From: Bacillota bacterium
GTDB taxonomy: Bacteria > Bacillota > Limnochordia > Limnochordales > Limnochordaceae
Length of the DNA stretch: 64,000 nucleotides
NCBI GenBank assembly: GCA_017577405.1
Contig: PIUA01000024.1
Location: 57,135-121,134 of the forward strand
Direction of reading: 5' to 3'
A program made the translations under genes and the position numbers. Positions 16,874 through 24,745 of the stretch are shown in pieces. The notes under the pieces were generated by a model. That model was not told the DNA's origin and made no database searches. It saw nothing but the letters and a program-made list of their open reading frames with translations. The number at the start of each line of letters is the position of its first letter. Positions within the stretch are counted from its first letter, which is position 1.

Positions 16874-18136
16874 TCAGCGCCCAACGCTCGCCTGTGCGTC
16901 GCCTCCGTTCTCACCCCCGTCGTCATCCTCGAGGCTGGAAGGCTCCCCGCGTGCGCCGTCTTCCTCACGCAGGGAGGCAAACCACTCCTCGTGCTCATCG
17001 GAGAAGACCCGCTCAAAGACCAACTGGCCCGCGCCCACCACCGCCGCCCGCTCTTTCAGCTCACCCCGAGCCACCCAGATCTGGCCGGCGGCCCGGGAAA
17101 GCACCCGATGGCGGAACTCGGCGAGCAACGGCTCCCAGAAGAGGGGCCCGCCGCCCGCGAGGGGCCCGGCCAGCACCACCGCCGAGGGGCCCAGCAGGTT
17201 GGCCACATTACCCAGGGCCCGTCCCAACCAGCGCCCTGCCTCCCGCAGGGCCACCCGGGCATGGGCGTCGCCGTTGTACGCCCGGGCCACCAGGTCCTTG
17301 AAGGGCGGCTTCTCCTCGTCGCCCCGAAGGGTCTGATACCGGTGGAGCACCGCCGGCACGGAGGCCAGGGTCTCCAGGCAGCCGCGCCGGCCGCAGGCAC
17401 AGAGGGCTCCCTCGGGCTCCATGACCATGTGGCCCAACTCACCCACCACGCCCCACTCGCCCCGGTAGAGCTGGCCATCGAGCACCAGCCCCGCCCCGAT
17501 CCCCGTGCCCGCCCGGACGTAGACCACATGCCGGTGGCCCCGCCCGGCGCCGAAACGGGTCTCGGCCAGGGCCGCCGCATTGGTGTCGTTCTCGACGATG
17601 ACGGGCCACCCGAACCGGGCGTTCAACATCTGGGCGAGGGGGAGATCGTACCAGCCCAGATGGGCCGCCTGCAGGACCCTCCCCTCCACGGCGTCCACCA
17701 GACCAGGAGCGGCCACCCCCAGACCCAGCACGGGTCCGGGCAGGGGGCCGCCCACGTTGGTCACTGCCTCCACGACGCTTCCCAGAACGCTCCCCTCGCC
17801 GCCACCGGTCACAGGCACCTCGGAGACAGCGACCGATTCCTCCCGGAGGGAGAAGGCTTCCGCCCGAATCCGGGTGCCACCCAAATCCACTCCGATGACA
17901 AACCCCGCCTCCGCCCGGAGCTGGTAGAGGACTGGCCGCCGCCCGCCCCGGGAGCGCCCCAGCCGCTCCTGGACCAATCCGGCGGCCACCAGCTCATCCA
18001 TCACGTTGTAGGCGGCCGTCCGGCTCAGGCCCGTCCGCTTGGCCACATCGTAGCCGGAGAGCGGGCCGTGCTCCCGCAACAGCTGGAGAATGATCGTCCG
18101 GTTGAGCTGCCGGGACCGGCGCGGGTCGATCCTCAC
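16874..18136 (-). CDS. ROK-family transcriptional regulator
   Basis: Predicted repressor combining an N-terminal winged helix (GYDVAKRTGLSRTAAYNVMDEL, given here only by residues about 28-49) with a sugar-kinase-like ROK domain. Visible are GVDLGGTRIRAE near 80, VENDTNAAALAE near 185, and the zinc motif CACGRRGCLE near 245. The 420-residue length fits XylR/NagC-like regulators. GTG at 18134-18136 has AGGAGG 10 bases upstream. As the first gene of the minus-strand island it most likely controls the transporter-HyuA-flavoenzyme genes, perhaps in response to a sugar derivative. The acidic C-terminal tail is unusual. Confidence 0.92.
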   Translation of the reverse strand: MRIDPRRSRQLNRTIILQLLREHGPLSGYDVAKRTGLSRTAAYNVMDELVAAGLVQERLGRSRGGRRPVLYQLRAEAGFVIGVDLGGTRIRAEAFSLREESVAVSEVPVTGGGEGSVLGSVVEAVTNVGGPLPGPVLGLGVAAPGLVDAVEGRVLQAAHLGWYDLPLAQMLNARFGWPVIVENDTNAAALAETRFGAGRGHRHVVYVRAGTGIGAGLVLDGQLYRGEWGVVGELGHMVMEPEGALCACGRRGCLETLASVPAVLHRYQTLRGDEEKPPFKDLVARAYNGDAHARVALREAGRWLGRALGNVANLLGPSAVVLAGPLAGGGPLFWEPLLAEFRHRVLSRAAGQIWVARGELKERAAVVGAGQLVFERVFSDEHEEWFASLREEDGARGEPSSLEDDDGGENGGDAQASVGR

Positions 18137-18276
18137 CGGGCGCTCGCCTCCTTGGCGACGGGTACCGGAGAAGCCGGGGGACCTCGTCCTCCCCAGCTTC
18201 TAAGGACTTCTTCAACAGAGTTGACATCTATCCTGCTCGGTGTGAAAAAAGGAAGGCCATCCAGGACAAGAAAAGA

Positions 18277-18308
18277 TGCCCACGACCCCGGGAACTGGGC
18301 CGTGGGCA
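18277..18308 (-). terminator. Rho-independent terminator after DUF342 gene
   Basis: On the minus strand TGCCCACG and CGTGGGCA pair around a 16-base loop and are followed by TCTTTTCTTG, one of the better T-rich tails in the window. A short stem AGGGCC/GGCCCT at 18323-18339 overlaps the stop codon and may contribute. Confidence 0.7.
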
Positions 18309-18338
18309 GCACCATAAAGAAGAGGGCCTGGGCGGCCC

Positions 18339-20207
18339 TTACGCCGGGGCTCGAAAGAGGCTCTGGTGCCACTCGCCCCGGTCGTCCAGGGAGAAGCGGA
18401 CATGGCGGAGGACTCGGTCAGCCACATAGCGCCGCCCAGCAATCTCCACCACCACATTGGGGTGGACGAGCCTGGCCTGCACGGTCCCACCGTCGATGAC
18501 CTTCAGGCGAGTCCGGGCCCCCAAGGGGCTTCCCACCTCGTCCAGGCTGATGGCCCCGCGGAAAACCTGAAGGCTCCCACCCCGGACCACCCCCCGGGAG
18601 ACGGTGATGCCCGTGCCGGCCACCACTTCCGAGTTGAAGATGGACCCGTGCCGGATCGAGATCCGCCCCGAGGCGTGCAAGGCCGCATTCTGCACATGAC
18701 GCACGCCGATGTCGGCTTCCATGGACGCATCGGCTTCGAGCCGGTAGGACGCGGCCTTGAGCTGCTCCACGGCCTCTTCCAGCTCCGTCCCGTCGGCCAG
18801 GATCAGAGGCCCCGGGGTGACCAGGGCCCGGATGAGCACGGCCACGGCCCCTTCCAAAGCCATATCGGTCTCGTCAAAGGTCTTGCTCCGCTCGAAGAGC
18901 CTTTGCACCTGCTTCGGGAGGCTGGGAAACTTCAACTCCAGCAGCCGCTTGATCAGCACCCCGTCCGGGGGCCGCCGGTCCCCAATCTGGTGGTACTGGG
19001 GCTGTTCTTTGAGATAGCGGAGGGAAGCCACCAGGCGTTCCAACATCTGGAGCAGGGGCTGCAACTCGTTGAGCAAGGTCCGGGCCGCGGCCGCCGAGCC
19101 GCCGGCCATCACCGTGGAGCTGACCACGCTGCCCGCCACCTGCACCCCGAGGCGTCCCCGGACGGTGCCGCCATCCACCGTTCCCGCCACCATCACCCGG
19201 CCCCCCGAGAGCACCTTGGTTCCTTCCTTGACGCTCCCTAGGACCACCACATCCCCGTCGAAGCGGATGTGGCCCGTCTCCACATCCACATCCCCCTCAA
19301 CGGTGTAGGTAGGCAAGACCATGAGCAGGTGGTCCTGCCGGGCAGGACGGCCCGACTGCAGGGCCACCGCCGCCCGGCCGTCCCCGACGAGCTGCACCCC
19401 CGGCCCCGCCCGGAGGACCGGCTCCTGGGGTTCCGGGGCCTCCACCACTCGGCCGTACACATCGGTCCCCGGCGTGCCCCGCTGGCCTGGATGAACCACG
19501 GCCAAGGTGGTCCCGGCCTTCACCGTGGGGATGCGGCGGAGATCCAGGTAGTCGACGGGCTCCGCCGCCTCGTCGCTCACCTGCACCCGTTCGACGGAGA
19601 AGGGGACCAAGTACTCAATCCAGCCGTCGACGGTGGGGCCGGGCGGCGTGCCGGTGGCTACCTCCACCTCTGCTTCCAGCCCCGTGAGGAGGCGGTTCAC
19701 GGCCTGTTCGTCGATGGGCGCCCGGATCCCCACCTCCTCCCGGAGGTACCGGACCAGATCGGCCGTGGAGAGACCCAAGGCCGGATCGGAGAAATCGGGG
19801 ACGGCAACGAGGGTGAGCTCCCGGGAGGGAAGCTGGTCCATCAGCCGCATCCGTCCCATGCGGCCCCCCTTGAAGCTCAAGAAACAGTGCATCCCATCCG
19901 GGGTGACCCGATGGTCCAGCCGCGGGGGCTGATCCTCGCCGCTGACCTCCACCGTAACCTCATCGCCCGGTAAGATCACCCGGGCGTGCGACACCAGCTC
20001 GCCATTGACCCAGAGGCGCACGTTCGGCCCAGGACGCAGCACGGGGTGGCACCGGCTTCCCGGCTCATGGTGGATCCTCACCTGACCGCCTTCAACCCAG
20101 GCGTAGCTGGCTGACAATCCGACCGCGACGCGCGCCAACCCATCCGGAGTGGTCCCCAAGGTTCCAGTCCCCCCTTTGCCTTGTCTTGCCCACCCCAAAG
20201 AGACCAC
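18339..20207 (-). CDS. DUF342 / FapA-like protein
   Basis: Member of the FapA/DUF342 family, suggested to be a flagellar-assembly or polymer-forming beta-helix protein; role unclear. Up to 622 residues: an N-terminal domain with LRPGPNVRLWVNG, a central block (VHPGQRGTPGTDVYGRVV, about 245-262), a glycine/valine-rich beta-helix region (VEGDVDVETGHIRFDGDVVV), a helical insertion of about 130 residues, and a terminal beta-helix part. GTG at 20207 has no good ribosome site; TTG at 20159 follows GGGGGG at 9 bases and may be the real start (606 residues). No flagellar genes are nearby. Confidence 0.82.
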   Translation of the reverse strand: MVSLGWARQGKGGTGTLGTTPDGLARVAVGLSASYAWVEGGQVRIHHEPGSRCHPVLRPGPNVRLWVNGELVSHARVILPGDEVTVEVSGEDQPPRLDHRVTPDGMHCFLSFKGGRMGRMRLMDQLPSRELTLVAVPDFSDPALGLSTADLVRYLREEVGIRAPIDEQAVNRLLTGLEAEVEVATGTPPGPTVDGWIEYLVPFSVERVQVSDEAAEPVDYLDLRRIPTVKAGTTLAVVHPGQRGTPGTDVYGRVVEAPEPQEPVLRAGPGVQLVGDGRAAVALQSGRPARQDHLLMVLPTYTVEGDVDVETGHIRFDGDVVVLGSVKEGTKVLSGGRVMVAGTVDGGTVRGRLGVQVAGSVVSSTVMAGGSAAAARTLLNELQPLLQMLERLVASLRYLKEQPQYHQIGDRRPPDGVLIKRLLELKFPSLPKQVQRLFERSKTFDETDMALEGAVAVLIRALVTPGPLILADGTELEEAVEQLKAASYRLEADASMEADIGVRHVQNAALHASGRISIRHGSIFNSEVVAGTGITVSRGVVRGGSLQVFRGAISLDEVGSPLGARTRLKVIDGGTVQARLVHPNVVVEIAGRRYVADRVLRHVRFSLDDRGEWHQSLFRAPA

Positions 20208-20771
20208 GCCGCGGCCAGCCCAAGGCCTGCGCCAGGACCCACTAGGCCCAGGGCGTCAGCCTCTGGCTTTCATCGGCCGGCTTCTCCTCGTGGTTCCCTG
20301 AGGGTGGTGAAGGTGTGGCGGCTCGGACCCACCTTTGGCTCAGGATGGGGAGAGCGGCTCTCCAGAAGCGTAGGGGACCGTCCGATATCATGAACTGGGA
20401 ACGGGTCTGTGGGGCCCACCAGACCGAGTGTGGGTGTCCGGTGGTTCAGCACAGGCCAGGCCCACCCCGCCTCCCGGACATCGGTGGTCTGGCCTGTAGG
20501 CCCGAGGCTTCCTCCGACGGCAGGCCGATCTCCCCTGTCGCCTCCAAATCCTCTTCGGGGCGACACCGATTTCTCCTTTCGGCGCCGATCCGCCTGTCCC
20601 TTTTCTCATGTTTTTTGTGAATATTGACCCACGCCCGACCTCTAGGAACGGGGCTCGCATGGAGGTGTGACGCTGAACCCACGACAGCCGGCACGCCCTC
20701 TGGCCACCGGTCCGGTTGCCGTGGGGCCGTCCCGAGTTCGGTATGGCACTGCCAGACACGATGACAGAAAA
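20208..20771. other. 564-base stretch without a gene
   Basis: Open frames here give low-complexity, composition-driven translations and lack ribosome sites, so no protein is called. The section 20404-20596 is rich in nested inverted repeats and is listed separately as a possible structured RNA. An AT-rich patch (TTTTCTCATGTTTTTTGTG, 20601-20619) is out of character for the window and could be part of a promoter or a plus-strand T tract; no convincing -35/-10 pair was found. Confidence 0.6.
20404..20596 (-). ncRNA. Possible structured RNA or long 5' leader of the DUF342 gene
   Basis: Three adjoining foldable units. First (5' on minus): closing stem 20587-20596 with 20521-20530, 9 of 10 pairs, enclosing two hairpins: 20579-20586 with 20562-20569, and 20559-20564 with 20537-20542, i.e. 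a three-way junction; the two stems share three bases and compete slightly. Second: 20489-20497 with 20451-20459 (9 perfect pairs), continued by 20483-20487 with 20462-20466 (5 pairs). Third: a hairpin at 20404-20425. Two pairs in the second stem of the junction are G.U on the minus strand but would be A.C on plus, favouring minus-strand transcription. No known riboswitch core was recognised. Confidence 0.35.
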
Positions 20772-20804
20772 AGCGGCAAGAGTGGTGCGATCACTCTTGC
20801 CGCT
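20772..20804 (-). terminator. Rho-independent terminator of tRNA-Leu(GAG)
   Basis: Thirteen-base-pair perfect stem AGCGGCAAGAGTG / CACTCTTGCCGCT with a 7-base loop, followed on the minus strand by TTTTTCTGTC. It starts about 58 bases after the tRNA 3' end and is the most canonical terminator in the window. Confidence 0.9.
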
Positions 20805-20862
20805 ATCAGGATCATACGCTTCTTGCCGACGGGTGACCCCGTCGCAAGGCCCTATTGATCGT

Positions 20863-20946
20863 TGGTGCCCGGAGTGGGACTCGAACCCACACGGATGAAC
20901 CACACGCCCCTCAAACGTGCGCGTCTGCCAGTTCCGCCATCCGGGC
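20863..20946 (-). tRNA. tRNA-Leu (anticodon GAG), CCA encoded
   Basis: The minus-strand sequence begins GCCCGGATGGCGGAACTGG and ends CTCCGGGCACCA. Acceptor stem GCCCGG pairs with CCGGGC. The anticodon stem is CACGT/GCGTG with loop TTGAGGG, giving anticodon GAG for CUC/CUU codons. A long variable arm and the T arm GTGGG-TTCGAGT-CCCAC confirm a class II leucine tRNA. It stands alone, with its own terminator. Confidence 0.96.
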
Positions 20947-21018
20947 ACGATGGCCTTACGGCAAAAACGACTTTATCACAGACGCTCGGGGGCGTCAAGA
21001 GGGTCTCCCCATCACGCC

Positions 21019-21444
21019 TCAGGCCACCTGCTCCCCGCTGGGGAAGCGGACGTCGATCGCGTCCTTGGCGCAAACCTCCTCACAGAGCCCGCAGCCCACA
21101 CACGACTTGGAGTCGACCAGCACCGCCACGCTCTGGAAGGCATCCCCTTCCAGCTCCAAGCAGTGGAAGGGACAGACATCCACGCAGAACTGGCAGCCCG
21201 TGCAGTTGACCGGATCGATAACGGGCTTGGGCCAATCGGTCCGCTTCCGGATGCGGGGCAGGATCTCCCCCAGCTCGTTCTCGATGCACTCGACAGGGCA
21301 GGCCATGGTGCAGGCCCCGCAGTCGATGCAGAGCTCGGGCGCAATCACGTGGAGCTGTTGCCGCTCCCCGCTGATGGCCTTGGTGGGGCAAACCTTGACG
21401 CAGGCTGTGCAGCCGATACATGTCTCCCGAATAAAGTGGGCCAT
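21019..21444 (-). CDS. Ferredoxin-like iron-sulfur protein with four 4Fe-4S motifs
   Basis: Electron carrier or electron-transfer subunit of 141 residues with four CxxCxxCxxxC motifs: CIGCTACVKVCP (about 9-20), CIDCGACTMACP (about 39-50), CTGCQFCVDVCP (about 80-91) and CVGCGLCEEVCA (about 112-123). This resembles two fused 2[4Fe-4S] ferredoxins, with a conserved spacer RTDWPKPVID between halves. ATG at 21442-21444 has GGAGGG 7 bases upstream. It is the last gene of the b6-type respiratory cluster, 60 bases after the membrane protein. Partner is unknown; a quinone-linked or reductase-linked role is inferred from context. Confidence 0.88.
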   Translation of the reverse strand: MAHFIRETCIGCTACVKVCPTKAISGERQQLHVIAPELCIDCGACTMACPVECIENELGEILPRIRKRTDWPKPVIDPVNCTGCQFCVDVCPFHCLELEGDAFQSVAVLVDSKSCVGCGLCEEVCAKDAIDVRFPSGEQVA

Positions 21445-21504
21445 CAAGCTTCCCTCCTCGCCGGAGCCTGCTCCAGGCTCCCGTTGGCCTCCCTTTCGCC
21501 TGGC

Positions 21505-22203
21505 TCAGCCTTGGGCCTCCACCCGCTCCGCCCGGGGCCGCAAGATCCGGGCCTCCAGCCGCCGGGCCAGGGCCTCAAAGCTTTCTATGCTCGAGCCTTG
21601 GGGGACGGCCCCCCGCTCTTCCGCCTGGGCGTTGGCCGCTGGCCCCGCCAGGCGGGCCAACAGGTCTGCCAGCCCTTCGGCGTTCACCAGCGGGACCCCC
21701 AGGTTGGCCCCCAGGGCCTCCTCTCGGGCCCGGACCCTCCGCCGCAGGAGGACCAGGACCGGGGTGACGGCTCCTGCCCCGTCCCCCAAGGCTGCCCCGT
21801 CTCCCACAGGCAGGCGGGCTGCTTCCGCCTCGAGGCGCCGGGTCCGGGCCACCAAACCCGGCCGGACCAGGCTCCAGAAGCTGGCCTCGGAGCTGGTGTC
21901 CACCCCGACGGCCACCCAGGAGCGGCCGGCGTGGACCAGGTACCGGACGGCCCCCGGCCTCCGGGCCGGCAGCCGCAGCACTGGCCAGCGGGCCGCCACC
22001 TCCCGAAGGACCCGCTCCAGGTCCCGGAGGCCCGCCTCGCTTTGGAGCGCGTGAACCTCCGCCAGGGCCCGGAGCCCCAGGAGGACGAAGGCGATCATCC
22101 CGAACATGGTGAAGAGGGCTACGCCCGTCTCGGCGGCGATCCGGAGGAGGCTGCCGCCAACGAAGGCCATCACACCCAACTGGATCCAAACCCCGAGGCG
22201 CAC
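21505..22203 (-). CDS. Membrane-anchored protein of unknown function in bc operon
   Basis: A 232-residue protein with two N-terminal hydrophobic helices (about 4-22 and 28-46) and a cytosolic domain of about 180 residues. The pattern VRYLVHAGRSWVAVGVD (about 87-103), VTPVLVLLRRRV and a following ANLGVPLVNAEGLADLL has the strand-helix rhythm of a NERD/restriction-like nuclease fold, but the catalytic D-ExK set is not clear. GTG at 22201-22203 follows GGAGGGGG. It lies 31 bases after cytochrome c on the same strand. Function not recognised. Confidence 0.65.
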   Translation of the reverse strand: MRLGVWIQLGVMAFVGGSLLRIAAETGVALFTMFGMIAFVLLGLRALAEVHALQSEAGLRDLERVLREVAARWPVLRLPARRPGAVRYLVHAGRSWVAVGVDTSSEASFWSLVRPGLVARTRRLEAEAARLPVGDGAALGDGAGAVTPVLVLLRRRVRAREEALGANLGVPLVNAEGLADLLARLAGPAANAQAEERGAVPQGSSIESFEALARRLEARILRPRAERVEAQG

Positions 22204-22234
22204 GCCCTCTTCACCCCCTCCCCCTGCCCCAGCT

Positions 22235-23065
22235 CTACTTCAGACCCAGCAGGTACTCGACCACCAGATCCAGCTCCTCCTCGGTGAAGGCAAGCTGGGG
22301 CATTTGGGTCGGGCCCAGGGCGATGGGCGGGTTGGCCGGCACCGCGGTGGGATCGCCGTAGTTGGACCAGTAGACCGGCGCCCGGTGCTCCGTGCCGGCG
22401 GGATCGCTGATCCACTGCTTCAGGAAGGCTTCATCCAGCCCCCAGGTGCCCACCTTGGTCAGGTCGGGGCCCTGGAAGCCGCCCACCTGGCCGATGGTAT
22501 GGCAGGCCAGGCACCCCTTGAGCTGGATGATCTCCTTGGCCCGCTGGTTCACCTCGTCAGGCACCTGGGCATCGGGGAGCTCGCCCTCCAGCCGGGCGGC
22601 GGGGATGTGGCTGACCACCTCGTTCCAATCCCCCATCATGATGAAGGTAGTCACCGCGCGGAGCTCCTGCGGGTTGAGCGGGCCGCCGTGGGCCTGGCCC
22701 CACGCGGGCATGGCGGTGAAGGAGGCCCACTCCCCCGTCTCGAGCCGGACCCAGCGGGGATCGGTGCTGCCCGGCCGGCCCTGGTCGATGGTGGTGTAGA
22801 GGAAGTCGTACACATCCGTCTCCTCGTCAGGATCGCCCCGGAACTCCTCCCGGTTCAAGGGCGGCCCCACGACCCCCTCCCCCAGAGGCCCGTGGCAGGT
22901 GGCGCAGTTGCTGGCGAAGATCTGCAGCCCCCGGCTCACCAAGTTGTGGAGGTGTTCCTCCCGGGCGATGGCCATCCGCCGGTTCTCCAGCAGGAGGTAG
23001 CCCGTCCAGATGAGGATGAGGAGCCAGGCGGAGACGATGACGACCACGTACTTCCGGTAGCGCAC
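22235..23065 (-). CDS. Membrane-anchored dihaem cytochrome c
   Basis: Extracytoplasmic electron acceptor of the quinol:cytochrome c reductase. The 276 residues begin with a membrane anchor (about 6-26) followed by two cytochrome c domains with CATCH (about 54-58) and CLACH (about 188-192). Methionines in MPAWG and MPQLAF are probable axial ligands. GTG at 23063-23065 follows AAGGGG. It follows the Rieske gene and a small membrane peptide. In Bacillus the c-domain is fused to subunit IV; here it is a separate dihaem protein. Confidence 0.93.
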   Translation of the reverse strand: MRYRKYVVVIVSAWLLILIWTGYLLLENRRMAIAREEHLHNLVSRGLQIFASNCATCHGPLGEGVVGPPLNREEFRGDPDEETDVYDFLYTTIDQGRPGSTDPRWVRLETGEWASFTAMPAWGQAHGGPLNPQELRAVTTFIMMGDWNEVVSHIPAARLEGELPDAQVPDEVNQRAKEIIQLKGCLACHTIGQVGGFQGPDLTKVGTWGLDEAFLKQWISDPAGTEHRAPVYWSNYGDPTAVPANPPIALGPTQMPQLAFTEEELDLVVEYLLGLK

Positions 23066-23119
23066 GAGCGGACGACCCCTTTCAGCGACGCTTGCAGCGC
23101 TGGCCTCTGCCGGGCCGGC

Positions 23120-23242
23120 CTACGAATCCTCGTCCTCGGCTGCCTTCCGAACCCACTTCTGCAGGCCGTAGAGCAGCCCCAGCCCAATAACGATCAGGAG
23201 AAAGACCAACCCCAGCTCCACCGACTCAGAAACCTCGAACAT
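23120..23242 (-). CDS. 40-residue single-helix membrane peptide in b6-type operon
   Basis: A short gene translated MFEVSESVELGLVFLLIVIG and onward to a stop, 40 residues. It has an acidic N-terminus, one hydrophobic helix (about 9-28), and a charged C-terminus KAAEDEDS. GGGAGGGG sits 7 bases before the ATG at 23240-23242, a better ribosome site than many large genes here. It lies exactly between the Rieske and cytochrome c genes, with gaps of 24 and 54 bases. By size and position it resembles the small single-helix subunits of b6f complexes (PetG/L/M/N) or CcoQ-type peptides, but no homology is claimed. Confidence 0.78.
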   Translation of the reverse strand: MFEVSESVELGLVFLLIVIGLGLLYGLQKWVRKAAEDEDS

Positions 23243-23266
23243 ACGCCGTCCCCTCCCACCGCGCCT

Positions 23267-23815
23267 TTAGACCGGGGTGATCTGAGAGGGATCGAACCGG
23301 TCCCGCTCGATGATCCGCCCCGTGTTGACGATGATCTCGCCGTTTTCGATGCGGGTCTCCATGTAGTCCAGCGGCCGCGGCGCGGGGCCGGCGATGTTCT
23401 GGCCGGTCCGCTCGTAGATCGAGCCGTGGCAGGGGCAGTGGAAGAGCTGCTCATCCTCCCGCCAGGGCACGGTGCAGCCCAGGTGGGTGCACCGCCAGTA
23501 GAGGGCGATGACGCCTTCCTCCAGGCGGGCCAGGTAAAACTTCCCCTCCCGCACCCGGGTGACGCTGCCCACGGGGAAGTTCTCCACGGGCCCAACCCGG
23601 ATCTCCGCCCCGAACCCCCGCACGTTCCGGGGCCAGAAGAGGGCGAGCCCGGCCACCCCTGCCTCCAAGGCAAAGAGGCCAACCGAGCCCCACATGAGGC
23701 TCCGCATGAACTGCCGGCGGGAGTGGGCCTTCCCCTGGCCGGTCGCCTGGATCTCGCCGCCCCCGGCGCCCGCCTCGACGTTGGTCTCCAGGTTCTTGTC
23801 AGGCTGATCGGGCAT
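23267..23815 (-). CDS. qcrA: Rieske iron-sulfur subunit of quinol:cytochrome c reductase
   Basis: Carries electrons from quinol at the b subunit to cytochrome c. The 182 residues have a Tat-like SRRQFMRSL ahead of a hydrophobic helix (about 38-60), then the soluble Rieske fold with CTHLGC (about 110-115) and CPCHGS (about 127-132), which hold the 2Fe-2S cluster by two Cys and two His. ATG at 23813-23815 follows GGGGGAAGAGGA. It is downstream of the split cytochrome b genes rather than first, as it is in Bacillus. Confidence 0.96.
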   Translation of the reverse strand: MPDQPDKNLETNVEAGAGGGEIQATGQGKAHSRRQFMRSLMWGSVGLFALEAGVAGLALFWPRNVRGFGAEIRVGPVENFPVGSVTRVREGKFYLARLEEGVIALYWRCTHLGCTVPWREDEQLFHCPCHGSIYERTGQNIAGPAPRPLDYMETRIENGEIIVNTGRIIERDRFDPSQITPV

Positions 23816-23893
23816 TCCTCTTCCCCCTCACCAGCTGCCGCGTCTGCAGGTGTTTCGCTCGTCAAGCCGGCACGCCGGCCAGCTCCCCAGGGG

Positions 23894-24682
23894 CTAGAAT
23901 CCGATGGGCCGCCCAATCTCCCAGGGCCACATGAGCTGCATGCCGTAGCCCCGGAAGGCGGTGCCGATGATGGTCAGCACCACGAAGGAGGCCACGAAGA
24001 AGGTGTAGAGCGCGATGGCCACCTCGCGGGTGTCCGCCTTCCAGTGGCGCCGAACGATGACGGCCAGGGAGAAGGGGATGAAGGTCATGAAGAAGATGGG
24101 CACCAGCCAACCGCCCAACACGTCGATGACGACCGGCGGCAGGTCAAGCGGGCGCAGCAGGTACTCGAGATAGGGGGCCACCCCGCGCGCCTCGCTCCCC
24201 GGCACCGGGAGCCACTCATCCAGGAAGATGAGGGCCAGCTCCCAGACGGCCGTGTAGAAGGCCGCGAACGCGGTGATCGCCTTCCCCTTGGGCCCGCTGA
24301 ACCAGATCCCCGTGCCCTTGCGCCGCCGGTCGATGTAGGGCAGGGCGGCCAGGCCGACGAGCACCACGGTGGGCACGATCACTCCCGCCAGGGAGGGGTT
24401 CATGTGGAGGAGGAGCTCCTGGAGCCCCAGGAAGTACCAGGGCGCCTTGGCCGGGTCTGGCGTCACCTCAGGGTTGGCCAGGCTGCCCAAGGGCGCCTTC
24501 ACCACCACCGACATGAGGGAGAGCAGGACCAAGAAGATGAGCGCGGCCATCAGCTCCACGCTGACCAAGTGGGGCCAGGTGTGGACCCGCTCTTCCCGCC
24601 GTTCCACCGCGGCCACCGCGGCGGCCGAGCGAGCCCGGGGAGCCCCCTTCCGGAGCGGCCGGAGCGGTTCTTTCATCTCCAT
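23894..24682 (-). CDS. Cytochrome b6f/bc-type subunit IV (C-terminal half of cytochrome b)
   Basis: Membrane subunit that completes the quinol-oxidation site. The 262 residues have a basic N-terminal extension, about four to five hydrophobic helices, and the Qo-site segment PDPAKAPWYFLGLQELL (about 92-108), matching the APWYFLG variant known from Firmicutes. ATG at 24680-24682 has GGAGG 7 bases upstream. It follows cytochrome b6 and precedes Rieske. No fused cytochrome c domain is present, in contrast to Bacillus QcrC. Confidence 0.93.
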   Translation of the reverse strand: MEMKEPLRPLRKGAPRARSAAAVAAVERREERVHTWPHLVSVELMAALIFLVLLSLMSVVVKAPLGSLANPEVTPDPAKAPWYFLGLQELLLHMNPSLAGVIVPTVVLVGLAALPYIDRRRKGTGIWFSGPKGKAITAFAAFYTAVWELALIFLDEWLPVPGSEARGVAPYLEYLLRPLDLPPVVIDVLGGWLVPIFFMTFIPFSLAVIVRRHWKADTREVAIALYTFFVASFVVLTIIGTAFRGYGMQLMWPWEIGRPIGF

Positions 24683-24745
24683 GGCAGGGCCTCCTTCTGC
24701 GTCAGGCAAGATGACCGGTTCGATCGCTGCAGCGGTTGAGCGCTC

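Noticed and set aside
18221..18249. Perfect TTGACA on the plus strand between the ROK and DUF342 genes
   Set aside because: No -10 lies at 16-18 bases (GAAAAA is there), and no plus-strand gene follows; the region is the minus-strand 3' end of the DUF342 gene.
20388..20948. Minus-strand open frame of 186 codons across the tRNA-Leu and the structured gap
   Set aside because: It runs through a certain tRNA gene and its terminator and has no ribosome site, so it is not a protein gene.
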